Assembly (NCBI GenBank): GCA_949318235.1
Contig: OX439132.1
Location: 42,922,331-42,986,330 of the forward strand
From: Ecdyonurus torrentis
Taxonomy: Eukaryota; Arthropoda; Insecta; Ephemeroptera; Heptageniidae
Direction: 5' to 3'
Length of the DNA stretch: 64,000 nucleotides
In this document: one piece after another, positions 1 through 10,218 of the stretch
How the letters are laid out: each line of letters begins with the position of its first letter
Numbering within the stretch: the first letter of the stretch is position 1
Notes under the pieces: model-generated
The model's database searches: none
Seen by the model: only the letters and a program-made list of their open reading frames with translations
What the model was told of the DNA's origin: nothing
Program-made: the position numbers and the translations under genes

Positions 1-90
1 TAGAAAATTTGGTTGGGTTAAAAGAAAGATTCTTGTCAATTATCAGGTAGTATTTAAAACGTAAATACTTTTACATTGTCATTTTACTAA
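1..90. other. Unannotated AT-rich flank
   Basis: No open reading frame, RNA gene or clear repeat is visible. Weak similarity to the reverse complement of roughly 1940-1990 suggests that the palindromic element starting near 91 may reach back to about position 55, but the match there is too gapped to be certain. Confidence 0.4.
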
Positions 91-164
91 AGGCACAGAA
101 CAACCTAAACAAAAAAGTTTGTATTATTGTAAACCAAACTGAAAATGAACGTTGATTTGACCGT

Positions 165-202
165 AGTCATTGATTTCTAATTTATTTTCTATTTACAAAA
201 TG
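165..202 (+). repeat. Left inner arm of palindrome
   Basis: This 38-bp arm matches the reverse complement of 289-326 with two mismatches. It is the strongest-paired segment of the palindromic element. The arms are separated by about 86 bp that are themselves loosely self-complementary. Confidence 0.9.
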
Positions 203-288
203 GTGCGAAGAGACATTGACGTTCCAGAGCTTGCTTGGTCCACGCGCGCATAAAACAAGTGGGCTGTGACGTCATTGACTGTTCGTGA

Positions 289-326
289 CATTTTGTAAAT
301 GGAAAATAAATTAAAAATCAATGACT
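289..326 (-). repeat. Right inner arm of palindrome
   Basis: Inverted partner of 165-202 with 36 of 38 positions matching. Confidence 0.9.
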
Positions 327-377
327 CCTATGGTTCTCAGGTTTGTTGGGACATTATTCAACTTTTTTGTTTCAGGT

Positions 378-385
378 GTTCTACG
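378..385 (+). repeat. Left target-site duplication of hAT-like element
   Basis: GTTCTACG here is repeated exactly at 1930-1937, immediately outside the two TIR ends. An 8-bp duplication is the hallmark of the hAT superfamily. The next base (C) also matches on both sides, so the boundary could be shifted by one; the canonical CAG start of hAT TIRs decides for this placement. Confidence 0.93.
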
Positions 386-396
386 CAGGGTTGGCA
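386..396 (+). repeat. hAT left terminal inverted repeat
   Basis: CAGGGTTGGCA is an exact inverted match to 1919-1929. The perfect match ends after 11 bp; beyond it the ends share GCCGG-type motifs but not the same order. Confidence 0.92.
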
Positions 397-411
397 AGTG
401 GTTTCAATGAG

Positions 412-479
412 CCGGTAATTACCATGGTAATTACCGGTAATTGCCGGCACGGACTTTACCTCATAAATGCCGGTAATTA
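412..479 (+). repeat. Left subterminal motif cluster of hAT element
   Basis: Several copies of CCGGTAATTACC or GCCGGTAATT-like motifs occur in both orientations. Positions 412-437 form a perfect 26-bp palindrome centred on CCATGG. A further GCCGG block is followed by GGACTTTACC. Such clusters in hAT elements typically bind transposase; that role is inferred from family knowledge. Confidence 0.8.
446..473 (+). repeat. Subterminal direct repeat, left copy
   Basis: The segment GGCACGGACTTTACCTCATA and the bases that follow recur in the same orientation at 1887-1912 (GGCATGGACTTTATCATAAA...), with a 2-bp length difference and few substitutions. A direct rather than inverted copy near each end is unusual beside the inverted TIRs. 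Confidence 0.8.
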
Positions 480-664
480 ATACCAGATAAAAAAATTAAA
501 AATAATGGTTTTTACAATGCAACAAATGAAATGTATGCAATAACAATGTTTATTTTAAGAGTTTAAGTTTAATAGAAGTTACAATATTAAGATAAATAAT
601 CAATTAAACACAATTTGATTACCTTTTTTTTTATCAATCAAATAAATCCATAAAAAAAGTTTTG

Positions 665-1300
665 TTCAGGACATGTCAGGACAAAGTTAGGGTCATTAGG
701 TCTCCCACTGGCAAGGGTCAATTATGTTATTCCTGGCTTGGTATAGGGCTTACCATGCTAAATTGAGGTTTTTAAATATTTTAGCTTCAGAATCTTGAAA
801 ACTTTAAACCGTACATCAACGTATATTAAAAAGCACAGCTCAAAAGTCTTTAGGATGTGAATGAGAACGAGGTAAATAATGTGCACAAAATTGACACCAA
901 ATTAAGGTCTGGGTTTCACCAGAAATTTCAGTTCCTTATTCTTGACCTTTCAAATATAGTAATGTTTTTTTCATGATTAAAACAAGAAAAAAAAATCAGC
1001 TTTGAGAATTTTAAAGTCAGTTTTCTGTGATTTTCTGCTGAAACTCAACTGAAGTCATTTTTGAACACATTTTTCCCCTTGCTCCTTTGACTGGGGCTTT
1101 TTTCAAGGTCTAAATTTTTTTTAAGTTGTGCTTTTTACTTCATGGTGATGTGTGACTTAATGTGTTTTGAAGTTTCTGAAGCAAGCAATTGAAATTTTAA
1201 AAGCTTCAATTTCACATGGTAAGCCAGACCAAACTTAACATAAAACTATATAAAAAATGAATGGCCCTTGGCAGTGACTTGTCCTGATTATGTAAAGCTG
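665..1300. repeat. Degenerate internal palindrome of hAT element
   Basis: Landmarks on the left recur in reverse complement on the right in collinear order around a centre near 982-991. TCAGGACAAAGT (676-687) pairs with ACTTGTCCTGA (1277-1287), CACTGGCAAGGGTC (706-719) with GCCCTTGGCAGTG (1264-1276), CCATG (753-757) with CATGG (1215-1219), and AAAAAGCAC (828-836) with GTGCTTTTT (1128-1136). Identity between these anchors is modest, so this is an old inverted duplication. No reading frame of note occurs in it. Confidence 0.7.
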
Positions 1301-1808
1301 CCTATTGAAACAAATAAAATTGTTATCGCATTGAAATTTTCAATTATTTTAAGTCATACTAAATACTAAATTGTAAATAATAAATGGGGGATTTTTTTTT
1401 TTTACTTTTTTCATTCTAGGGAAAAGAGGGTGCGAGACAATATTCTAAATTATGTTGAAGACTTTTTTATTTTTTAACTATTATTTTATTTTTTTTTATA
1501 ATAAATTAATGAAATTACTTATTTTATATATTATGGGGCAATGATTTAATTGTTACAAAGCTATAAAAGTTCATCACTTAAAATTAGTTCCCTCCCCTTG
1601 TCTTTAAGCATAAGAAGATCTTTTCATATTCATATCGTTCACCTTTTTTTTTTTTTTTTTTTTTACATATTATTTACCCTGTGATGGAAGCCTCCTCCTC
1701 TCTTTTCCACAAAAATTCCCAACCACCACCCATATAACTCGCCCTCCCAAACTCTCCTTGCACCAAAGAAATAATTTTCTCAAACTTATTTTGACTTAAT
1801 ATTGGTAT
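1301..1808. other. AT-rich interior of hAT element, no gene
   Basis: No coding or RNA feature is visible. The segment is T-rich with short homopolymer runs, including an uninterrupted run of 21 T at 1644-1664, followed by a C-rich patch at about 1690-1760. Confidence 0.8.
1644..1664 (+). repeat. T21 homopolymer tract
   Basis: Twenty-one consecutive T residues, the longest homopolymer in the flank. It lies inside the hAT element and is likely length-variable. Confidence 0.95.
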
Positions 1809-1913
1809 ATGCCACTAAAAGCCAGTAAATGCCAGTAAGTGCCGGTAATTACCAGTAAAAGCCGGTAATTACCAGTAAATGCCACCGGCATGGACTTTAT
1901 CATAAAAGCCGGC
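1809..1913 (+). repeat. Right subterminal motif cluster of hAT element
   Basis: About eight tandem-like motifs of the form GCCAGTAAAT, GCCGGTAATTACC or GCCACTAAAA lie just inside the right TIR. They mirror the cluster at 412-479 and include the direct-repeat segment 1887-1912. Confidence 0.8.
1887..1912 (+). repeat. Subterminal direct repeat, right copy
   Basis: Same-orientation partner of 446-473, sharing the GGCA-GGACTTTA core, CATAAA and a GCCGG end. Confidence 0.8.
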
Positions 1914-1918
1914 TTTTA

Positions 1919-1929
1919 TGCCAACCCTG
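1919..1929 (-). repeat. hAT right terminal inverted repeat
   Basis: TGCCAACCCTG is the exact reverse complement of 386-396 and abuts the right target-site duplication. Confidence 0.92.
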
Positions 1930-1937
1930 GTTCTACG
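1930..1937 (+). repeat. Right target-site duplication of hAT-like element
   Basis: GTTCTACG, identical to 378-385. Removing 386-1937 restores a continuous host sequence that joins the right arm of the palindromic element to 1938 onward. Confidence 0.93.
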
Positions 1938-2119
1938 CCTATAATTCGAAAAAGCCGCAAGAGTACGACTAAAAATAAAAATTTATGTAAAACGCTAAAG
2001 GATTGTTATCGTGCATAACTAAGTAATAATGTAGTTATGTAAATAACTTACGTAAAATTGAGATAACAGATAGCAAAACTTTGTGTTGGTTACTTCTTGT
2101 CAAGTTGCCGGATGTTGAA
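1938..2119. other. Unannotated flank between hAT element and CACGTG island
   Basis: No gene is seen. The first 45 or so bases may be the outer continuation of the palindromic element's right arm (compare the reverse complement of about 55-95). The rest is AT-rich unique-looking sequence. Confidence 0.4.
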
Positions 2120-2217
2120 ACGTGCTACCGCCACGTGACTAACGTGACCCTCAGTAGTGACCAACACGTGCAGGTCACGTTCACAAGGACTTGTAGAGAC
2201 AATCACGGTACGTGCTC
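2120..2217. promoter_or_regulatory. CACGTG-rich island beside the satellite boundary
   Basis: This less AT-rich patch contains two CACGTG palindromes (2132-2137 and 2165-2170), an exact 9-bp inverted repeat AACGTGACC/GGTCACGTT (2141-2149 and 2173-2181), and two ACGTGCT direct copies (2120-2126, 2210-2216). CACGTG is the canonical E-box bound by bHLH factors in animals and G-box factors in plants, but any regulatory role here is speculative. It may equally be the remnant of another palindromic element. Confidence 0.4.
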
Positions 2218-2231
2218 ATTCTCCTAACTGT

Positions 2232-2381
2232 AATCTTAGTGTTACAAAGAACATCTCATAATAACTAACCATAAAAAAAGAGAAAAAAAAATGTAGTATC
2301 AAAAAAAAAAAAATTTATATACCCCGACATATTCCATATAGCAACAAGTTGATGATCTCACTGGTATTATTAGTGATCATA
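2232..2381 (+). repeat. Degenerate first monomer at array edge
   Basis: This unit of about 150 bp keeps the monomer order but has many private changes: ACAAAG for ACATAG, CATAATAACTAACC in place of CAGAATTTCTAACC, ATACCCCGACATATTCC for ATACCCTGAAATATTC, GTTGATGATCTC for GATAATGCTCTC, and TATTATTAG. The next monomer (2382-2530) is already close to the array norm. Edge monomers decaying faster than internal ones is expected when homogenisation by exchange fades at the array boundary. Confidence 0.9.
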
Positions 2382-2676
2382 AATCTTAGTGTTACATAGA
2401 ACATCTCAGAATTTCTAACCATTAAAAAAGAAAGAAAAAAAATGTAGGTTTACTTAAAAAAAAATTATACCCTGAAATATTCTATATAGCAACAAGATAA
2501 TGCTCTCACTGGTATGATTAGTGATCATCAAATCTTAGTGTTACATAGAACATCTCAGAATTTCTAACCATAAAAAAAGACAGAAAAAAAATGTAGGTTT
2601 AAAAAAAAAATTATACCCTGAAATATTCAATGTAGCAACAAGATAAAGTTCTCACTGGTATGATTAGTGATCATCA

Positions 2677-4299
2677 AATCTTAATATTACATAGAACATC
2701 TCAGAATTTCTAACCATAAAAAAAGAAAGAAAAAAATGTAGGTTTAAAAAAAAAATTATACCCTGAAATATTCAATGTAGCAACAAGATAAAGTTCTAAC
2801 TGGTATGATTAGTGATCATCAAATCTTAGTGTTACATAGATCATCTCAGAATTTCTAACCATAAAAAAAGAAAGAAAAAAATGTAGCTTTAAAAAAAAAA
2901 TTATACCCTGAAATACTCAATATAGCAACAAGATAAAGTTCTCACTGGTATGATTAGTGATCATTAAATCTTAGTGTTACATAGAACATCTCAGAATTTC
3001 TAACCATAAAAAAAGAGAGAAAAAAATGTAGGTTTAAATAAAAAAAAAGTATACCCTGAAATATTCAATATAGCAACAAGATAAAGTTCTCACTGGTATG
3101 ATTAGTGATCATCAAATCTTAGTGTTACATAGAACATCTCAGAATTTCTAACCATAAAAAAAGAAAGAAAAAAAAATATCAGTTTACTTAAAAAAAAATT
3201 ATACCCTGAAATATTCTATATAGCAACAAGATAATGCTCTCACTGGTATGATTAGTGATCATCAAATCTTAGTGCTACATAGAACATCTCAGAATTTCTA
3301 ACCATAAAAAAAGAAAGAAAAAAATGAAGGTTTACTTAAAAAAAATTATACCCTGAAATATTCTATATAGCAACAAGGTAATGCTCTCACTGGTATGATT
3401 AGTGATCATAAAATCTTAGTGTTACATAGAACATCTCAGAATTTCTAACCATAAAAAAAGAAAGAAAAAAAATGTAGATTTAAAAAAAAAATCATACCCT
3501 GAAATATTGAATATAACAACAAGATAAAGTTCTCACTGGTATGATTAGTGATCATCAAATCTTAGTGTTACATAGAACATTTCAAAATTTCTAACCATAA
3601 AAAAAGAAAGAAAAAAATGTAGGTTTAAATAAAAAAAAAGTATACACTGAAATATTCAATATAGCAACAAGATAAAGTTCTCACTGGTATGATTAGTGAT
3701 CATCAAATCTTAGTGTTACATAGAACATCTTAGAATTTCTAACCATAAAAAAAGAAAGAAAAAAAATGTAGGTTTTCTTAAAAAAAAATTATACCCTGAA
3801 ATATTGTATATAGCAACAAGATAATGCTCTCACTGGTATGATTAGTGATCATCAAATCTTAGTGCTAAATAGAACATCTCAGAATTTCTAACCATAAAAA
3901 AAGAAAGAAAAAAAATGAAGGTTTACTTAAAAAAAAAATTATACCCTGAAATATTCTATATAGCAACAAGATAATGCTCTCACTGGTATGATTAGTGATC
4001 ATCAAATCTTAGTGTTACATAGAACATCTCAGAATTTCTAACCATAAAAAAAGAAAGAAAAAAAATGTAGGTTTAAAAAAAAAATTATACCCTGAAATAT
4101 TCAATGTAGCAACAAGATAAAGTTCTCACTGGTATGATTAGTGATCATCAAATCTTAGTGTTACATGGAACATCTCAGAATTTCTAACCATAAAAAAAGA
4201 GAGAAAAAAAATGTAGGTTTAAATAAAAAAATTATATACCCTGAAATATTCAATATAGCAACAAGATTAAGTTCTCACTGGTATGATTAGTGATCATCA
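2677..4299 (+). repeat. Partial 18-monomer HOR at array start
   Basis: Eleven monomers correspond in order to 8596-10218, shifted by about 5,919 bp. Shared private markers include GTTCTAACTGG (2793, 8712), CTCAATATAG, ATATC-GGTTTACTT (near 3177 and 9096), AACAAGGTAATGC (3372, 9290) and the CATTTCAAAATTTC monomer (near 3570 and 9494). The array therefore starts part-way through this HOR class. Confidence 0.85.
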
Positions 4300-7200
4300 A
4301 ATCTTAGTGTTATAAGAACATCTCAGAATTTCTAACCATAAAAAAAGAGAGAAAAATTTAGGTTTAAATAAAAAAAAAGTATACCCTGAAATATTCAATA
4401 TAGCAACAAGATAAAGTTCTCACTGGTATGATTAGTGATCATCAAATCTTAGTGTTACATAGAACATCTCAGAATTTCTAACCATAAAAAAAAGAAAGAA
4501 AAAAAAATATAGGTTTACTTAAAAAAAAATTATACCCTGAAATATTCTATATAGCAACAAGATAATGCTCTCACTGGTATGATTAGTGATCATCAAATCT
4601 TAGTGCTACATAGAACATCTCAGAATTTCTAACCATAAAAAAAGAAAGAAAAAAAAATGAAGGTTTACTTAAACAAAAATTATACCCTGAAATATTCTAT
4701 ATAGCAACAAGATAATGCTCTCACTGGCATGATTAGTGATCATCAAAGCTTAGTGTTACATAGAACATCTCAGAATTTCTAACCATAAAAAAAGAAAGAA
4801 AAAAAATGTAGGTTTAAAAAAAAAATTATACCCTGAAATATTCAATATAACAACAAGATAAAGTTCCCACTGGTATGATTAGTGATCATCAAATCTTAGT
4901 GCTAAATAGAACATCTCAGAATTTCTAACCATAAAAAAAAAAAAAGAAAAAAAATGAAGGTTTACTTAAAAAAAATTTATACCCTGAAATATTCTATATA
5001 GCAACAAGATAAAGTTCTCACTGGTATGATTAGTGATCATCAAATCTTAGTGCTAAATAAAACATCTCAGAATTTCTAACCAAAAAAAAAGAAAGAAAAG
5101 AAAATGAAGGTTTACTTAAAAAAAATTATACCCTGAAATATTCTATATAGCAACAAGATAATGCTCTCACTGGTATGATTAGTGATCATCAAATCTTAGT
5201 GTTACATAGAACATCTCAGAATTTCTAACCATAAAAAAAGAAAGAAAAAAAATGTAGGTTAAAAAAAAAAATTATACCCTAAAATATTCAATGTAGCAAC
5301 AAGATAAAGTTCTCACTGGTATGATTAGTGATCATCAAATCTTAGTGTTACATAGAACATCTCAGAATTTCTAACCATAAAAAAAGAGAGAAAAAAAATG
5401 TAGGTTTAAATAAAAAAATTATATACCCTGAAATATTCAATATAGCAACAAGATTAAGTTCTCACTGGTATGATTAGTGATCATCAAATCTTAGTGTTAC
5501 ATAGAACATCTCAGAATTTCTAACTTAAAAAAAGAGAGAAAAAAATGTAGGTTTTAATAAAAAAAAAATATACCCTGAAATATTCAATATAGCAACAAGA
5601 TAAAGTTCTCACTGGTATGATTAGTGATCATCAAATCTTAGTGTTACATAGAACATCTCAGAATTTCTAACCATAAAAAAAGAAAGAAAAAAAAATGTAG
5701 GTTTAAAAAAAAAAATTATACCCTGAAATATTCAATGTAGCAACAAGATAAAGTTCTCACTGGTATGATTAGTGATCATCAAATCTTAGTGTTACATAGA
5801 ACAACTCAAAATTTCTAACTTAAAAAAAGAGAGAAAAAAATGTAGGTTTAAATAAAAAAAAAGTATACACTGAAATATTAAATATAGCAACAAGATAAAG
5901 TTCTCACTGGTATGATTAGTGATCATCAAATCTTAGTGTTACATAGAACATCATAGAATTTCTAACCATAAAAAAAGAAAGAAAAAAAATGTAGGTTTTC
6001 TTAAAAAAAAATTATACCCTGAAATATTGTATATAGCAACAAGATAATGCTCTCACTGGTATGATTAGTGATCATCAAATCTTAGTGCTAAATAGAACAT
6101 CTCAGAATTTCTAACCATAAAAAAAGAAAGAAAAAAAATATAGGTTTAAAAAAAAAATCATACCCTGAAATATTCAATAAAACAACAAGATAAAGTTCTC
6201 ACTGGTATGATTAGTGATCATCAAATCTTAGTGTTACATAGAACATCTCAGAATTTCTAACCATAAAAAAAGAGAGAAAAAAATGTAGGTTTAAATAAAA
6301 AAAAAAGTATACCCTGAAATATTCAATATAGCAACAAGATAAAGTTCTCACTGGTATGATTAGTGATCATCAAATCTTAGTGTTACATAGATCATCTCAG
6401 AATTTCTAACCATAAAAAAAGAAAGAAAAAAAATGTAGCTTTAAAAAAAAAATTATACCCTGAAATATTCTATATAGCAACAAGATAATGCTCTCACTGG
6501 TATGATTAGTGATCATCAAATCTTAGTGCTAAATAGAACATCTCAGAATTGCTAACCATAAAAAAAGAAAGAAAAAAAAATGAAGGTTTACTTAAAAAAA
6601 ATTTATACCCTGAAATATTCTATATAGCAACAAGATAATGCTCTCACTGGTATGATTAGTGATCATCAAATCTTAGTGTTACATAGAACATCTCAGAATT
6701 TCTAACCATAAAAAAAGAAAGAAAAAAAAATGTAGGTTTAAAAAAAAAATTATACCCTGAAATATTCAATGTAGCAACAAGATAAAGTTCTCACTGGTAT
6801 GATTAGTGATCATCAAATCTTAGTGTTACATAGAACATCTCAGAATTTCTAACCATAAAAAAAGAAAGAAAAAAAAATGAAGGTTTACTTAAAAAAAATT
6901 TATAGACTGAAATATTCTATATAGCAACAAGATAAAATTCTCTCTGGTATGATTAGTGATCATCAAATCTTAGTGCTAAATAGAACATCTCAGAATTTCT
7001 AACCATAAAAAAAGAAAGAAAAAAAAATGAAGGTTTACTTAAAAAAAATTTATACCCTGAAATATTCTATATAGCAACAAGATAAAGTTCTCACTGGTAT
7101 TATTAGTGATCATCAAATCTTAGTGCTAAATAGAACATCTCAGAATTTCTAACCATAAAAAAAGAAAGAAAAAAAATGAAGGTTTACTTAAAAAAAAATT

Positions 7201-7558
7201 ATACCCTGAAATATTCTATATAGCAACAAGATAATGCTCTCACTGGTATGATTAGTGATCATCAAATCTTAGTGTTACATAGAACATCTCAGAATTTCTA
7301 ACCATAAAAAAAGAAAGAAAAAAAATGTAGGTTTAAAAAAAAATTATACCCTGAAATATTCAATGTAGCAACAAGATAAAGTTCTCACTGGTATGATTAG
7401 TGATCATCAAATCTTAGTGTTACATAGAACATCTCAGAATTTCTAACCATAAAAAAAGAGAGAAAAAAAATGTAGGTTTAAATAAAAAAATTATATACCC
7501 TGAAATATTCAATATAGCAACAAGATTAAGTTCTCACTGGTATGATTAGTGATCATCA
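4300..7558 (+). repeat. 22-monomer higher-order repeat, copy 1
   Basis: The unit starts at the short monomer with GTTATAAGAACA (4311) and runs 3,259 bp to the next such monomer at 7570. Diagnostic monomers in order are: ATATAGGTTTACTT; AATATAACAACAAG; the AAATAAAACATC monomer with CCAAAAAAA; ACCCTAAAATATTC; ATTAAGTTCTC; TAACTTAAAAAAAGAGAG; TTGTATATAG; CAATAAAACAACAAG; TAGCTTTAAA after GATCATCTC; GAATTGCTAACC; TTTATAGACTG; TATTATTAG. The same order recurs at 21923-25181. Confidence 0.9.
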
Positions 7559-10218
7559 AATCTTAGTGTTATAAGAACATCTCAGAATTTCTAACCATAA
7601 AAAAAGAGAGAAAAATTTAGGTTTAAATAAAAAAAAAGTATACCCTGAAATATTCAATATAGCAACAAGATAAAGTTCTCACTGGTATGATTAGTGATCA
7701 TCAAATCTTAGTGTTACATAGAACATCTCAGAATTTCTAACCATAAAAAAAAGAAAGAAAAAAAAATATAGGTTTACTTAAAAAAAAATTATACCCTGAA
7801 ATATTCTATATAGCAACAAGATAATGCTCTCACTGGTATGATTAGTGATCATCAAATCTTAGTGCTATATAGAACATCTCAGAATTTCTAACCATAAAAA
7901 AAGAAAGAAAAAAAAATGAAGGTTTACTTAAAAAAAAATTATACCCTGAAATATTCTATATAGCAACAAGATAATGCTCTCACTGGTATGATTAGTGATC
8001 ATCAAATCTTAGTGTTACATAGAACATCTCAGAATTTCTAACCATAAAAAAAGAAAGAAAAAAAATGTAGGTTTAAAAAAAAAATTATACCCTGAAATAT
8101 TCAATATAACAACAAGATAAAGTTCTCACTGGTATGATTAGTGATCATCAAATCTTAGTGCTAAATAGAACATCTCAGAATTTCTAACCATAAAAAAAAA
8201 AGAAAAAAAATGAAGGTTTACTTAAAAAAAAATTATACCCTGAAATATTCTATATAGCAACAAGATAAAGTTCTCACTGGTATGATTAGTGATCATCAAA
8301 TCTTAGTGCTAAATAAAACATCTCAGAATTTCTAACCAAAAAAAAAAAGAAAGAAAAAAAAATGAAGTTTTACTTAAAAAAAATTATACCCTGAAATATT
8401 CTATATAGCAACAAGATAATGCTCTCACTGGTATGATTAGTGATCATCAAATCTTAGTGTTACATAGAACATCTCAGAATTTCTAACCATAAAAAAAAAA
8501 AAGAAAAAAAATGTAGGTTAAAAAAAAAATTATACCCTAAAATATTCAATGTAGCAACAAGATAAAGTTCTCACTGGTATGATTAGTGATCATCAAATCT
8601 TAGTGTTACATAGAACATCTCAGAATTTCTAACCATAAAAAAAGAAAGAAAAAAATGTAGGTTTAAAAAAAAAATTATACCCTGAAATATTCAATGTAGC
8701 AACAAGATAAAGTTCTAACTGGTATGATTAGTGATCATCAAATCTTAGTGTTACATAGATCATCTCAGAATTTCTAACCATAAAAAAAGAAAGAAAAAAA
8801 TGTAGCTTTAAAAAAAAAATTATACCCTGAAATACTCAATATAGCAACAAGATAAAGTTCTCACTGGTATGATTAGTGATCATTAAATCTTAGTGTTACA
8901 TAGAACATCTCAGAATTTCTAACCATAAAAAAAGAGAGAAAAAAATGTAGGTTTAAATAAAAAAAAAGTATACCCTGAAATATTCAATATAGCAACAAGA
9001 TAAAGTTCTCACTGGTATGATTAGTGATCATCAAATCTTAGTGTTACATAGAACATCTCAGAATTTCTAACCATAAAAAAAGAAAGAAAAAAAATATCGG
9101 TTTACTTAAAAAAAAATTATACCCTGAAATATTCTATATAGCAACAAGATAATGCTCTCACTGGTATGATTAGTGATCATCAAATCTTAGTGCTACATAG
9201 AACATCTCAGAATTTCTAACCATAAAAAAAGAAAGAAAAAAATGAAGGTTTACTTAAAAAAAATTATACCCTGAAATATTCTATATAGCAACAAGGTAAT
9301 GCTCTCACTGGTATGATTAGTGATCATAAAATCTTAGTGTTACATAGAACATCTCAGAATTTCTAACCATAAAAAAAGAAAGAAAAAAAATGTAGATTTA
9401 AAAAAAAAATCATACCCTGAAATATTGAATATAACAACAAGATAAAGTTCTCACTGGTATGATTAGTGATCATCAAATCTTAGTGTTACATAGAACATTT
9501 CAAAATTTCTAACCATAAAAAAAGAAAGAAAAAAATGTAGGTTTAAATAAAAAAAAAAGTATACACTGAAATATTCAATATAGCAACAAGATAAAGTTCT
9601 CACTGGTATGATTAGTGATCATCAAATCTTAGTGTTACATAGAACATCTTAGAATTTCTAACCATAAAAAAAGAAAGAAAAAAAATGTAGGTTTTCTTAA
9701 AAAAAAATTATACCCTGAAATATTGTATATAGCAACAAGATAATGCTCTCACTGGTATGATTAGTGATCATCAAATCTTAGTGCTAAATAGAACATCTCA
9801 GAATTTCTAACCATAAAAAAAGAAAGAAAAAAAATGAAGGTTTACTTAAAAAAAAAATTATACCCTGAAATATTCTATATAGCAACAAGATAATGCTCTC
9901 ACTGGTATGATTAGTGATCATCAAATCTTAGTGTTACATAGAACATCTCAGAATTTCTAACCATAAAAAAAGAAAGAAAAAAAATGTAGGTTTAAAAAAA
10001 AAATTATACCCTGAAATATTCAATGTAGCAACAAGATAAAGTTCTCACTGGTATGATTAGTGATTATCAAATCTTAGTGTTACATAGAACATCTCAGAAT
10101 TTCTAACCATAAAAAAAGAGAGAAAAAAAATGTAGGTTTAAATAAAAAAATTATATACCCTGAAATATTCAATATAGCAACAAGATTAAGTTCTCACTGG
10201 TATGATTAGTGATCATCA
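7559..10218 (+). repeat. 18-monomer higher-order repeat
   Basis: Spacing between GTTATAAG monomers is 2,660 bp (7570 to 10230). The first seven monomers follow the 22-mer order. The unit then switches, near 8600, to a different series found also at 2677-4299. It ends with TTGTATATAG, TGAAGG and CAATGTAG monomers and the ATTAAG type. Together, 4300-10218 form a compound 5.92-kb repeat. Confidence 0.85.

Larger units (their letters stand above)
91..385. repeat. Imperfect palindromic (foldback/MITE-like) element
   Basis: The two halves are inverted copies around a GCGCGC core at 244-249. The best-preserved stretch pairs 165-202 with 289-326 (38 bp, 2 mismatches). Outside it, 107-119 pairs with 360-372, and AGAAC at 97-101 pairs with GTTCT at 378-382. 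The inner part (202-289) also pairs, with more substitutions. The left half is about 14 bp longer, so indels have accumulated. A perfect CRE-type octamer TGACGTCA lies at 267-274, with a degenerate counterpart near 218. No coding capacity is seen. A non-autonomous foldback or MITE-type transposon is the likely identity, but I could not define its target-site duplication. The outer right arm appears to continue beyond 1938, split by the hAT insertion. Confidence 0.75.
386..1929. mobile_element. Non-autonomous hAT-superfamily DNA transposon (1,544 bp)
   Basis: The element begins CAGGGTTGGCA and ends with its exact reverse complement TGCCAACCCTG, and is flanked by the 8-bp duplication GTTCTACG. 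Next to both ends are clusters of GCCGGTAATTACC or GCCAGTAAAT-like motifs, the usual arrangement of subterminal transposase-binding repeats in hAT elements. The interior (480-1800) is AT-rich with frequent stops and no transposase reading frame, so it would need a transposase supplied in trans. Much of the interior is itself a decayed inverted repeat centred near 985. It sits inside the right arm of the palindromic element, so it inserted after that element did. The superfamily call is firm; the exact family is not known. Confidence 0.9.

Noticed and set aside
267..274. TGACGTCA as a functional CRE promoter element
   Set aside because: It lies inside a palindromic repeat with no gene or transcript start nearby. 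A perfect octamer by chance or as part of the repeat is the simpler explanation.
1640..1670. T21 tract as a poly(A) tail of an inverted retroposon
   Set aside because: No retroposon body or target-site duplication is seen next to it, and it is internal to the hAT element.
480..1800. hAT transposase gene inside the transposon
   Set aside because: Stops are frequent in all frames, homopolymers are long, and no transposase-like protein stretch can be read. The interior is mostly a decayed inverted repeat.
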